Positions 24,940-33,422 of a stretch of 40,843 nucleotides of DNA are shown one piece after another. This DNA comes from Alphaproteobacteria bacterium. Its GTDB lineage: Bacteria; Pseudomonadota; Alphaproteobacteria; Sphingomonadales; Kordiimonadaceae. Each line of letters opens with the position of its first letter. Position 1 is the stretch's first letter. The position numbers and the translations under genes were made by a program. The notes under the pieces are model-generated. The model saw nothing but the letters and a program-made list of their open reading frames with translations, was not told where the DNA came from and ran no database searches. The stretch is taken from assembly GCA_006226495.1 (NCBI GenBank), contig SBGU01000042.1:1-40843 (forward strand), in the 5' to 3' direction.

Positions 24940-25884
24940 CAGATTTCCTCCGTAACGGTTTGTCGGGGGGGCACCGTCCTGTGCGTCCTTGATGCGCAGG
25001 AAACCGGTCAGCACAAAGCCGCCGATCAGGTGCCACACGCTCCATGTGGCGAGAATGAGGGCCGCGCTGCCGAGGCCCTTGAACTGGCTGAGGATGATCA
25101 GAAGCCCCAGCCCGGAATTCTGGATGCCGACCTCAAAGGTCAGCGCCCGCGCTTTTGCGCGATTGTTCAGGAACAGCCGTCCGGTCAGGCTGCCGGTCAG
25201 GAAGGCCGCGGCGTTGTGCAGGATCACAATCGGCAGGATCGTGGCGCCAAAATCGGCCAGCAGGTCCATGTTGCGCGTGATGCCGACCACCACGAGGGCA
25301 AGCAACAGCAGCACCGCGAGCGGCAGGCAGATTTTCAACAAACGCCGCGCGAGCGCCGGCATGAAATGCGCCACCGCGATGCCGGCCAGCAGCGGCAGCA
25401 ACAGGGTGGTGCTGGTCTGGGCGATAAAGGCCGCGCGGTCGACATCGATGGTTTTCACCAAGTCGCGTGTCGGGCCATAAAGCCCGGTCCAGAACAGGAT
25501 CGCGAGCGGCAGCGCGGCGGCGGAAAACAGGCTAGAACAGGTGGTCAGCGCCACCGAATAGGCGGTGTTGCCGCCGCTCAGGCGTGTATAAAGGTTCGAG
25601 ACATTGCCGCCCGGGCAACAGGCCACCACCAGCATGCCAAGCGCAATGCCCGGCGCGGGATTGAGAAGCAGGATCAGCGCGAGGGTCACGAGCGGCAGCC
25701 CGACAATCTGGGCCAGAAGGCCCACGGCCATGCTGCGCGGGTGGGTTTTCAGGAAACCGAAGTCGGATGTGCGCAAACCCAGGGCCACGGAAAACATCAT
25801 GAAGGCAAGCGCAATGGTCAGCCCGAGTTGCGTGCCGCTTTCCATCGCCACCACGGCGTCATTGATGCCGGTGCCTGCTGCCAT
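24940..25884 (-). CDS. Bile acid:sodium symporter (BASS) family transporter, open into the amidohydrolase
   Basis: About 315 residues with roughly nine to ten membrane spans and the BASS motifs CCPGGNVSNLYTRLSGGNTAYSVALT and EVGIQNSGLGLLI. Family members import bile acids, pantoate, pyruvate or other organic acids with sodium. The ATG at 25884 has GGGAGGG upstream. The coding frame does not stop before the amidohydrolase ATG; removing one C from the C7 run near the end would create a TGA overlapping that ATG (TGATG). I therefore list it as a separate transporter that is, as sequenced, fused in frame. It is divergent from the AraC gene. Confidence 0.8.
24965..24971. other. G7 homopolymer that decides fusion or separation of two genes
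   Basis: Seven G residues on the plus strand (C7 in the coding sense). With seven, the transporter reads in frame into the amidohydrolase. With six, the transporter would end at a TGA (24941-24939) that shares its last base with the amidohydrolase ATG. This may be a sequencing or assembly length error, a real indel, or a slippage site; the sequence alone cannot tell these apart. Confidence 0.7.
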
Positions 25885-25922
25885 CGATCTTTCCCTCCCA
25901 TCCTTGCACCGAAAATACTTGA

Positions 25923-25938
25923 CCCCGGCGCGCCGGGG
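25923..25938. repeat. Perfect 16-base palindrome in the BASS/araC divergent region
   Basis: CCCCGGCGCGCCGGGG is a perfect palindrome in the 111-base gap between the divergent BASS and AraC-type genes. The flanks (TTGACCCC... and GGGGAATGACAG) resemble short intergenic REP-like elements of alphaproteobacteria, so a repeat remnant is more likely than an operator; both remain possible. Confidence 0.45.
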
Positions 25939-25995
25939 AATGACAGTCGGCGCCGAAGAATTGATATTTTACGCCAACACCAGCCAAGTCAAGCC

Positions 25996-27000
25996 ATGCC
26001 GGACCAGGTCCTTTCCCGATATCTTGCCGGCCTTGTCGCCACGATGGACGAGGAATATGGCATCGCGCCTGAGCGCCTGTACGCCGCAGCCGGGCAGGAT
26101 GCCTTGTCGGGAAAAGACGAACGTGTGCCCGGCGCGGTGGCCGACGCCCTCTGGGCCACGGCTGAGAAACTGGCGGGCGATGCGCTTCTGGGCATCCGGG
26201 TCGGTCGTCGGGTGCGCTACAGCAGCTATTCCACGCTCGGGCACCTGCTCACCACCTGCGACACGGTCGAAGAAGCGCTGACCATGGCAACAGGCTATGC
26301 GCGCTTTGTGGGCGCGGGCGGCACCTTCGAGCTCACACGCGCAGGCGACGATCTGGTGCTGACCTACAGGCCCGTGCGCGCCAATTGGCCGGCGGCGCAG
26401 GTGCGGTCCGAAGCCGTGTTGTTGCCGTTTGTGCGGTTTGCCAACTGGGCGGCGGCGGGCGCGGTGCCGGCGTTGGTGTTCCTGAAACGCCCGGCGCCGG
26501 AGGATGCAGCGGCCTTCACCGAAGCCTTCCTTGCGCCCGTCGAGTTTGGCGCCGCGGAAAACGGTATCCGCTGGCGCCCCGATGCGCTCGCGCGCCCGAT
26601 GGCGGATGCCAACCGCGCGCTCAAACAGGTGCTGAAGGACCATGTGGCGGCGGAAATCGACGCCGGCACCAGCGCCTCGGGCCGGGTGGCGGACTGGTTC
26701 CGCACCCGGCTTGCGCTGCCCCTGGGCCTTGCGGGCGACGCGCAACAGATTGAGGCCTGTGCGGCGGCGCTCGGGCTTTCCGTCCGGTCGCTGCAGCGTG
26801 CGCTGGGGGACGAGGGCACCAGCTTCCGCGACCTGCTGGCCGCCGCCCGGCGCGAAAGCGCGCAGAAGCTCCTGAAGGAAACCGGCGCCAGTGTTGCCGA
26901 TATTGCCGAACACCTGGGCTATTCCGAACCCGCCGCTTTTGTGCGCGCCTTCGGGCGCTGGTGCGGCATGTCACCCACACGCTACAGGCGCGGTGGATAA
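25996..27000 (+). CDS. AraC-family regulator with arabinose-binding-like N-terminal domain
   Basis: A 334-residue regulator. The first ~200 residues fit the N-terminal domain of the OruR/ArgR/GbdR-like AraC group, with GIRVGRRVRYSSYSTLGHLLTTCDTVEEAL. The C-terminal AraC domain has two helix-turn-helix units, CAAALGLSVRSLQRALGDEGTSFRDLL and SVADIAEHLGYSEPAAFVRAFGRWCGMSPTRYRR. The frame is open far upstream, but that part is antisense to the BASS gene; the ATG at 25996 gives the normal family length, although no clear ribosome site precedes it. It is divergent from the BASS-amidohydrolase-TSUP genes and may control them, or the deaminase that follows. Confidence 0.88.
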   Translation: MPDQVLSRYLAGLVATMDEEYGIAPERLYAAAGQDALSGKDERVPGAVADALWATAEKLAGDALLGIRVGRRVRYSSYSTLGHLLTTCDTVEEALTMATGYARFVGAGGTFELTRAGDDLVLTYRPVRANWPAAQVRSEAVLLPFVRFANWAAAGAVPALVFLKRPAPEDAAAFTEAFLAPVEFGAAENGIRWRPDALARPMADANRALKQVLKDHVAAEIDAGTSASGRVADWFRTRLALPLGLAGDAQQIEACAAALGLSVRSLQRALGDEGTSFRDLLAAARRESAQKLLKETGASVADIAEHLGYSEPAAFVRAFGRWCGMSPTRYRRGG

Positions 27001-27088
27001 TGTCGGCCCGCCTTGGCAGCGGCGGGCGGATCGTCTATCAGGTTTAAGGAACGATACAGAGAAACACATGGGACCGGGGAGCATGACC

Positions 27089-28510
27089 ATGGGCCTGAAA
27101 AAACTGGTGAAACTGGCGGCCATGCTGGCGGCCTTTGTCACCCTTGAAGGACAGATGCAAATGAGCGCAGCGAAGGACGCAGCGGACTTGATTGTCATGG
27201 GCCGCTATGTGGTGACCATGGATGCAAAAGGCACGGTCATTGAAAACGGTGCCGTGGCCATCAAGGACGGTGCCATCCTTGCGGTCGGCCCCGAAGACGA
27301 TATCGCCGCCGCCTATGATGCGCCCGAAACCGTGCCCGCCGAAGGCCGGGTGCTGATGCCCGGTTTTGTGAACGGCCACACCCATTCCGCCATGGTGCTG
27401 TTCCGCGGCATGGCCGATGACCTCGACCTCATGACCTGGCTGACCAAATATATCTTCCCCATGGAAGGGCGCTATGTGGACCCGGATTTCATCCGCGTCG
27501 GCTCGACACTCGCCTGCTGGGAAATGATCCAGGGCGGCACCACCAGCTTTGTGGACATGTATTTCTACCCGGACGTCATTGCCGGTGTGGTGGAACAATG
27601 CGGCCTGCGCGCGGTCATTTCCGCCCCGATGATCGATTATCCGAGCCCGGGTTTCAAAGGCTGGGACGACAGTTTCGCCTCGGGCGTCGATTTCGTGAAA
27701 CGCTGGCAGGGCAAAAACGGTCGCATCACGCCGGCCTTGGCCCCGCATGCGCCCTATACCGTGTCGAAGGAACATCTGGCCGCGGTTGCCAAGGTGGCGC
27801 ACGAACTTCATGCCCCCATCTCGATCCATATCGCCGAAGACAAGGCTGAGCTGAAAACAATTGGCGACAAATATGGCATCACCTCCGTCGACCTGATGCA
27901 GGACACCGGCCTTCTGGACGAACAGGTGATCGCGGCCCATGTGGTCTGGCCCACGGAAGGCGACATGAAAAAGCTGGCCGGCACGCGCGTGGGCGCCATC
28001 CATAACCCGACCTCGAACATGAAAACCGGGGCCGGTATCGCGCCGATCCCGGCCATGCTGAAGGCCGGCGTGACCATCGGCCTTGGCACCGATGGTGCGG
28101 CATCGAACAACGACCTCGACATGTGGGAAGAAGTGCGGCTGGCCGCGCTGCTGCACAAGGGCGTCGCAACCGACCCGACCGTGATGCCGGCGGCGACCGC
28201 CCTGGACCTTGGCACCCGCATGGGCGCAAAAGCCGCGGGCCTTGAGGGTGTGACCGGTGCCTTGGAGCCGGGCCTCAGGGCCGACATGATCCAGGTGTCG
28301 CTCGACAGCCTGCGCCTGAAGCCGCTCTATGATGTGGTGTCGCATCTTGTCTATGCCGCCAATTCGCGCGACGTGGTCACCAGCATCGTCGATGGCAAGC
28401 TGCTGATGAAGGACGGCAAGGTGCTCACGATCGACGAAGCCAAATTGCGCGCCGACATCGAAGCTGTCGCCGACAAGATCAGGGCCGACCTGAAGGCCAC
28501 CGCCCAATAA
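27089..28510 (+). CDS. Amidohydrolase, MTA/SAH deaminase-like (MtaD/TRZ-ATZ family), possible leader peptide
   Basis: Metal-dependent deaminase of the 5-methylthioadenosine/S-adenosylhomocysteine deaminase family. Motifs: PGFVNGHTHSAMVLFRG (metal His pair), ISIHIAEDKAE (His/Glu), AAHVVW, HNPTSNMKTG and GLGTDGAASNNDLDMWEE (catalytic Asp). The start is ambiguous. ATG 27089 has GGGGAG 7 bases upstream and gives 473 residues beginning with a basic n-region and hydrophobic stretch (MGLKKLVKLAAMLAAFVTL) that looks like a signal peptide. ATG 27161 has AAGGA 9 bases upstream and gives a normal 449-residue cytosolic enzyme. Exact substrate (adenosine derivative, guanine-like or other amino-heterocycle) is not certain. 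Confidence 0.85.
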   Translation: MGLKKLVKLAAMLAAFVTLEGQMQMSAAKDAADLIVMGRYVVTMDAKGTVIENGAVAIKDGAILAVGPEDDIAAAYDAPETVPAEGRVLMPGFVNGHTHSAMVLFRGMADDLDLMTWLTKYIFPMEGRYVDPDFIRVGSTLACWEMIQGGTTSFVDMYFYPDVIAGVVEQCGLRAVISAPMIDYPSPGFKGWDDSFASGVDFVKRWQGKNGRITPALAPHAPYTVSKEHLAAVAKVAHELHAPISIHIAEDKAELKTIGDKYGITSVDLMQDTGLLDEQVIAAHVVWPTEGDMKKLAGTRVGAIHNPTSNMKTGAGIAPIPAMLKAGVTIGLGTDGAASNNDLDMWEEVRLAALLHKGVATDPTVMPAATALDLGTRMGAKAAGLEGVTGALEPGLRADMIQVSLDSLRLKPLYDVVSHLVYAANSRDVVTSIVDGKLLMKDGKVLTIDEAKLRADIEAVADKIRADLKATAQ

Positions 28511-28522
28511 ACGGTTGCGACC

Positions 28523-28550
28523 GGGTGCGCCAGGGCGCACCCTTCATTCA
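28523..28550 (+). terminator. Weak hairpin between the deaminase and fdsG
   Basis: An 8-base inverted repeat GGGTGCGC/GCGCACCC with loop CAGG (28523-28542) follows the deaminase stop by 12 bases and is followed by TTCATT. The T tract is poor; it may end the deaminase transcript or only attenuate it. Confidence 0.4.
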
Positions 28551-28578
28551 CGCCATAAGCAAAACCATAAAGGGACCG

Positions 28579-29058
28579 ATGGCCGTGCAGAAACCACTGA
28601 CCCCCGCCGCCATGGATGCGCTGATCGCCCCCAATGTGGGCATGACCGGCGGCCTGATGCGTGCGCTGCATGCGCTGCAGGCCCAGGCGGGACATATCGA
28701 CGGCGCCGCCATCCCGCGCCTTGCCGCCGCCTTCAACCTGACAAAGGCCGAGGTGAAAGGGGTGGTCAGCTTCTATGACGACTTCCGCGACGCGCCCACG
28801 GGCCGGCATGTTATCCGCATCTGCCAGGCCGAGGCCTGCCAGGCGGTCGGCGCGCGGGCCCTGACCAACCACGCGCTCGACCGGCTGAATATCGCGCTTG
28901 GCGGCACCACGCCCGACGGGCGCATCACGGTGGAGGCGGTCTATTGCCTGGGCCTGTGCGCGACCGGCCCGGCCCTGATGGCGGACGGCCAGTTAAAGGG
29001 CCGCATGGATGCCGCGGGTTTCGACCGGCTTGCCGGTGTGCAGGAGGCCGAGGCATGA
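28579..29058 (+). CDS. fdsG: NAD-dependent formate dehydrogenase gamma subunit (NuoE-like)
   Basis: A 159-residue thioredoxin-fold [2Fe-2S] protein of the NuoE/FdsG class. The cluster ligands are CQAEAC and, about 40 residues later, CLGLC. It passes electrons between the FdsB flavin and the iron-sulfur chain of the soluble formate dehydrogenase. The ATG at 28579 follows AAAGGGA at short spacing; an earlier in-frame ATG (28525) would overlap the upstream hairpin. The stop overlaps the fdsB start (ATGA at 29055). Confidence 0.92.
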   Translation: MAVQKPLTPAAMDALIAPNVGMTGGLMRALHALQAQAGHIDGAAIPRLAAAFNLTKAEVKGVVSFYDDFRDAPTGRHVIRICQAEACQAVGARALTNHALDRLNIALGGTTPDGRITVEAVYCLGLCATGPALMADGQLKGRMDAAGFDRLAGVQEAEA

Positions 29059-30572
29059 CCCGCATCTATATCCCGCTCGACAGCAGCGCCGTGGCGCTGG
29101 GCGCCGACGATGTGGCGGCCGAAGTGGCGCGGCTGAAACCCGACGCCACCATCGTGCGCACCGGCAGCCGGGGCATGGCCTGGCTGGAACCGCTGGTCGA
29201 GATTGAAACACCGGAAGGCCGGGTGGCTTATGGCCCGGTCACACCCGCTGATGTGCCCGGTGTGCTGGATGGCAGCGCTACCGCACTTTGCCACGGCATC
29301 ACCGACGACGTGCCGTTCCTGAAGCATCAGGAACGCCTGACCTTCGTGCGTTGCGGCATTGTCGACCCGCTTAGTCTTGCGGACTATGAAGCGACGGGTG
29401 GCCTCAAGGGGCTGAAGAACGCGCTTGCCATGGCGCCGGAGGCCATTACCGACGCCATCATGGAATCAGGGCTCAGGGGGCGCGGCGGTGCGGCGTTCCC
29501 GGCCGGTATCAAATGGCGCACGGTCATGCAGGCCGTGGCTGACCGGAAATATATCGTCTGCAACGCCGACGAGGGCGACAGCGGCACCTTCGCCGACCGC
29601 ATGATCATGGAAGGCGACCCCTTCCACCTGATCGAGGGCATGGTCATCGCCGGCCTTGCGACCGGCGCCACAAAAGGCTTCGTTTATCTACGGTCAGAGT
29701 ATCCGGTGGCGCAGCGCGTGTTCGCGGGTGCGCTGAAGGTTGCCTATGAAGCCGGCCTGTTGGGCGCGGATGTGCTGGGCTCCGGCAAGGCGTTCGATCT
29801 TGACCTGTTCATGGGGGCAGGGGCCTATATCTGCGGCGAGGAAACCTCGCTCCTGGAAAGCCTTGAGGGCAAACGCGGGCAGGTGCGGGCGAAACCGCCG
29901 CTGCCGGCGCTTGAGGGCCTTGATGGCAAACCGACGCTGGTGAACAACGTCTTGTCCCTGTGTGCGGTACCCACGATCCTGGCGGAAGGGGCGGCTTTCT
30001 ACCGCGACTATGGCATGGGCCGCTCGACCGGCACCAAACCCTTCCAGCTTGCGGGCAATATCGCGCGGGGCGGGCTTGTGGAAAAAGCCTTTGGTGTCAC
30101 CTTGCGGGAACTGGTGATGGATTTTGGCGGTGGCACACGTTCGGGCCGGCCGATCAAGGCCGCGCAGGTCGGTGGGCCCTTGGGTGCCTACCTGCCCGAA
30201 CATCTGTTCGACACGCCGATGGACTATGAAAGTTTCACCGCCATTGGCGCCGGTGTGGGCCATGGTGGTATAGTATTGTTCGACGATACGGCGGACATGG
30301 CGGCACAGGTGAAATATGCCTTCGATTTCTGCGCCCACGAAAGCTGCGGCAAATGCACACCCTGCCGTATCGGTGCGGTGCGCGGGGCGGAAGTGATGGA
30401 CCGGATCATCGCCGACGAACGCCGGCACGAGAATATCGAACTGCTGACCGACCTTCTCGAGGTGATGGAAGACGGTTCCCTGTGTGCGATGGGCGGCATG
30501 ACGCCGGTGCCGGTCAGGAGTGTGCTCCGGCACTTTGCAGACGACCTGCATGATGTGAAGAAAGGAGCCTGA
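29055..30572 (+). CDS. fdsB: NAD-dependent formate dehydrogenase beta subunit (NuoF-like)
   Basis: A 505-residue subunit that carries FMN, the NAD site and one [4Fe-4S] cluster. The N-terminal ~130 residues are a thioredoxin-like extension as in FdsB. Then GLRGRGGAAFPAGIKW and CNADEGDSGTFADR form the NAD/FMN region, GAGAYICGEETSLLES follows, and ESCGKCTPCRIG near residue 432 holds the 4Fe-4S ligands with a distant C-terminal Cys. It delivers formate electrons to NAD+. The start overlaps the fdsG stop by four bases and AGGAGG lies just upstream. fdsA begins three bases after its stop. Confidence 0.95.
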   Translation: MTRIYIPLDSSAVALGADDVAAEVARLKPDATIVRTGSRGMAWLEPLVEIETPEGRVAYGPVTPADVPGVLDGSATALCHGITDDVPFLKHQERLTFVRCGIVDPLSLADYEATGGLKGLKNALAMAPEAITDAIMESGLRGRGGAAFPAGIKWRTVMQAVADRKYIVCNADEGDSGTFADRMIMEGDPFHLIEGMVIAGLATGATKGFVYLRSEYPVAQRVFAGALKVAYEAGLLGADVLGSGKAFDLDLFMGAGAYICGEETSLLESLEGKRGQVRAKPPLPALEGLDGKPTLVNNVLSLCAVPTILAEGAAFYRDYGMGRSTGTKPFQLAGNIARGGLVEKAFGVTLRELVMDFGGGTRSGRPIKAAQVGGPLGAYLPEHLFDTPMDYESFTAIGAGVGHGGIVLFDDTADMAAQVKYAFDFCAHESCGKCTPCRIGAVRGAEVMDRIIADERRHENIELLTDLLEVMEDGSLCAMGGMTPVPVRSVLRHFADDLHDVKKGA

Positions 30573-30575
30573 CAA

Positions 30576-33422
30576 ATGGCCCTTCTGAAAGAGACCGATT
30601 TTGGCACCCCGGCGGCGAAATCCGCCGAGACCGTGACCCTGGAGATCGACGGCCACACCGTGACCGTGCCCAAGGGCACCAGCGTCATGCGCGCGGCGGC
30701 GGAAGCGGGTATATCGATCCCCAAACTGTGCGCGACCGACATGGTAAAGGCCTTCGGCTCCTGCCGCCTGTGCCTTGTGGAGGTCGAGGGTAAAAAGGGC
30801 GCGCCGTCATCCTGCACCCTGCCGGCTGATGCTGGCATGGTGGTTAAAACCCAGACCGAACGGCTGGCGCGGCTGAGGCGCGGGGTGATGGAGCTTTATA
30901 TCTCCGACCACCCGCTCGATTGCCTGACCTGCCCCACGAACGGGGACTGCGAATTGCAGGACATGGCGGGCGCCGTGGGATTGCGTGATGTGCGTTATGG
31001 CTATGCGGGCGAAAACCATCTGGACCTTCAGAAGGACGAAAGCACGCCCTATTTCACCTACGACCCCAGTAAATGCATCGTCTGTTCGCGCTGCGTGCGC
31101 GCGTGTGATGAGGTGCAGGGGACATTGGCGCTGACCATTGAGGGCAGGGGCTTCGGCTCCCGCGTCGCGACGGGGGCGGAAAATTTCTTCGACAGTGAAT
31201 GTGTGTCCTGCGGTGCCTGTGTGCAGGCCTGCCCGACCGCGACGCTCACCGAAACGTCGGTCATCGCGCACGGCGTGCCGGACCGCACGGTTATCACCAC
31301 CTGCGCCTATTGTGGCGTGGGCTGCAGCTTCAAGGCCGAGCTGAAGGGCGACCAGGTCATCCGCATGGTGCCCCACAAGGACGGCAAGGCCAACCATGGC
31401 CATTCTTGCGTGAAAGGCCGCTTCGCCTGGGGCTACGCCAGCCATGCCGACCGCATCACCAAACCGATGATCCGCGACCGGATCGAGGACCCGTGGCGCG
31501 AAGTCAGTTGGGACGAAGCCATCGGCTTCGCCGCCGAACGCCTGCGCACCATCCGCGCCACCCATGGCCGCAAATCCATTGGCGGCATCACCTCGTCCCG
31601 CTGCACGGCAGAAGAAGTGTGGCTGGTGCAGAAAATGATCCGCGCCGCATTCGGCAACAACAATGTCGATACCTGCGCGCGGGTGTGCCATTCGCCCACG
31701 GGCTATGGCCTCAAGCAGACCTTCGGCACCTCCGCCGGCACGCAGGATTTCGATTCTGTCGAGGAAGCCGATGTGATCCTGCTGATCGGCGCCAACCCGA
31801 CCGACGCGCACCCGGTGTTTGCAAGCCAGATGAAACGCCGGCTCCGGCAGGGTGCCAGACTGATCATCGCCGACCCGCGTCAGATCGATCTGGTGAAAAC
31901 GCCGCATATCGAAGCCGCGCACCATCTGCAACTGACGCCTGGCACCAACGTCGCGCTCGTGAATGCGCTGGCGCACACCATCGTGGCCGAACGCTTGTGG
32001 GATGAAGCGTTTGTGCGCGAACGCTGCGAAATGGATGCATTCGACGACTGGAAAGCCTTCATCCTCGACCCGGTCAACAGCCCGGAAGCCGTGGCCCCGG
32101 TCACCGGCGTGCCGGCAGACGAACTCCGCGCCGCCGCCCGGCTGTATGCCACGGGCGGCAATGCCGCCATCTATTATGGCTTGGGGGTTACCGAACACAG
32201 CCAGGGGTCGACCATGGTGATGGGCATGGCGAACCTCGCGATGCTGACCGGCAATATCGGGCGCCGCGGCGTGGGCGTGAACCCGCTTCGCGGCCAGAAT
32301 AACGTGCAGGGCTCGTGTGATATGGGCTCGTTCCCGCACGAGTTTTCGGGCTATCGCCATGTGTCGGACGATGCCGTGCGCGCCAGTTTCGAAAACCACT
32401 GGGGTGTGGCACTGGACAGCGAACCCGGCTACCGCATCCCCAACATGTTTGATGCCGCCATCGCCGGCGCCTACAAGGCCATCTATGTGCAGGGCGAGGA
32501 TATCGCGCAATCCGACCCCAACACCCTGCATGTAGAAGCCGCGCTTCGGTCCATGGACTGCGTGATCGTGCAGGACCTGTTCCTGAATGAGACCGCCCGT
32601 TTTGCGCACGTGTTCCTGCCGGGCACCAGCTTCCTTGAAAAGGACGGCACCTTCATCAATGCCGAACGCCGCATCGGCCGGGTGCGCCCGGCGATGAAGT
32701 CGAAAACCGGCATGGACGAATGGCAGGTGACAGCCGCACTTTCAACCGCGCTTGGTTACCCGATGCAGTATAAAAACGCTGCTGAAATCATGGACGAGAT
32801 CGCGGCCCTGACCCCCACCTTCGCGGGTGTCAGCTTCGACCGCCTCGACCGGGAAGGCAGCCTGCAATGGCCGGTGAACGACGCGGCGCCAAACGGCACG
32901 CCCATCATGCATGTGGACGGCTTTGTGCGCGGGCTGGGTAACTTCGTCATCACCGAATATGTGCCTACGGAAGAAAAGACCAACCGCAAGTTCCCGCTGA
33001 TCCTGACCACAGGCCGCATCCTCAGCCAGTATAATGTCGGCGCCCAGACCCGGCGCACCGACAATAACCGCTGGATGGTCGAGGATGTGCTGGAAATCCA
33101 TGCCTCCGACGCCGAAATGCGCGGCATCCGGGACGGCGACTGGGTGGCGGTGCGGTCCAGGAAGGGCGAAACGTCCTTGCGGGCGCAAATCTCGTCCCGC
33201 ATGGCGCCCGGTGTGGTGTACACCACCTTCCACCATCCGGAATCGGGCACCAATGTCATCACCACCGAACTCAGCGACTGGGCGACCAACTGCCCGGAAT
33301 ACAAGGTGACGGCGGTGGAAGTTGCGCCGGCCAACCACCGGTCCGACTGGCAGCGCCAGTATGCCGAGGACACGCCTGGCCTTCGCCGCATGGAACGCCC
33401 GCGTTCGACGGCGGCTGAATGA
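30576..33422 (+). CDS. fdsA: NAD-dependent formate dehydrogenase alpha subunit (molybdenum catalytic subunit)
   Basis: A 948-residue catalytic subunit that oxidises formate to CO2 at a bis-molybdopterin centre. The N-terminal NuoG-like part has a [2Fe-2S] domain (CATDMVKAFGSCRLC), a His-Cys3 cluster motif (HPLDCLTCPTNGDC) and two ferredoxin motifs (CIVCSRCVRAC, CVSCGACVQAC). The molybdopterin part opens with CAYCGVGC. The metal-ligand residue is C371 in ARVCHSPTGYG, so it is the cysteine form, not selenocysteine. Domain order and length match FdsA of Cupriavidus and Rhodobacter. The stop overlaps the fdhD start by four bases. Confidence 0.95.
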   Translation: MALLKETDFGTPAAKSAETVTLEIDGHTVTVPKGTSVMRAAAEAGISIPKLCATDMVKAFGSCRLCLVEVEGKKGAPSSCTLPADAGMVVKTQTERLARLRRGVMELYISDHPLDCLTCPTNGDCELQDMAGAVGLRDVRYGYAGENHLDLQKDESTPYFTYDPSKCIVCSRCVRACDEVQGTLALTIEGRGFGSRVATGAENFFDSECVSCGACVQACPTATLTETSVIAHGVPDRTVITTCAYCGVGCSFKAELKGDQVIRMVPHKDGKANHGHSCVKGRFAWGYASHADRITKPMIRDRIEDPWREVSWDEAIGFAAERLRTIRATHGRKSIGGITSSRCTAEEVWLVQKMIRAAFGNNNVDTCARVCHSPTGYGLKQTFGTSAGTQDFDSVEEADVILLIGANPTDAHPVFASQMKRRLRQGARLIIADPRQIDLVKTPHIEAAHHLQLTPGTNVALVNALAHTIVAERLWDEAFVRERCEMDAFDDWKAFILDPVNSPEAVAPVTGVPADELRAAARLYATGGNAAIYYGLGVTEHSQGSTMVMGMANLAMLTGNIGRRGVGVNPLRGQNNVQGSCDMGSFPHEFSGYRHVSDDAVRASFENHWGVALDSEPGYRIPNMFDAAIAGAYKAIYVQGEDIAQSDPNTLHVEAALRSMDCVIVQDLFLNETARFAHVFLPGTSFLEKDGTFINAERRIGRVRPAMKSKTGMDEWQVTAALSTALGYPMQYKNAAEIMDEIAALTPTFAGVSFDRLDREGSLQWPVNDAAPNGTPIMHVDGFVRGLGNFVITEYVPTEEKTNRKFPLILTTGRILSQYNVGAQTRRTDNNRWMVEDVLEIHASDAEMRGIRDGDWVAVRSRKGETSLRAQISSRMAPGVVYTTFHHPESGTNVITTELSDWATNCPEYKVTAVEVAPANHRSDWQRQYAEDTPGLRRMERPRSTAAE

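Noticed and set aside
24484-25995. N-terminal extension of the AraC-family regulator by about 500 residues
   Set aside because: The extension is antisense to the BASS and amidohydrolase genes and has shadow composition; AraC family length is reached from 25996.
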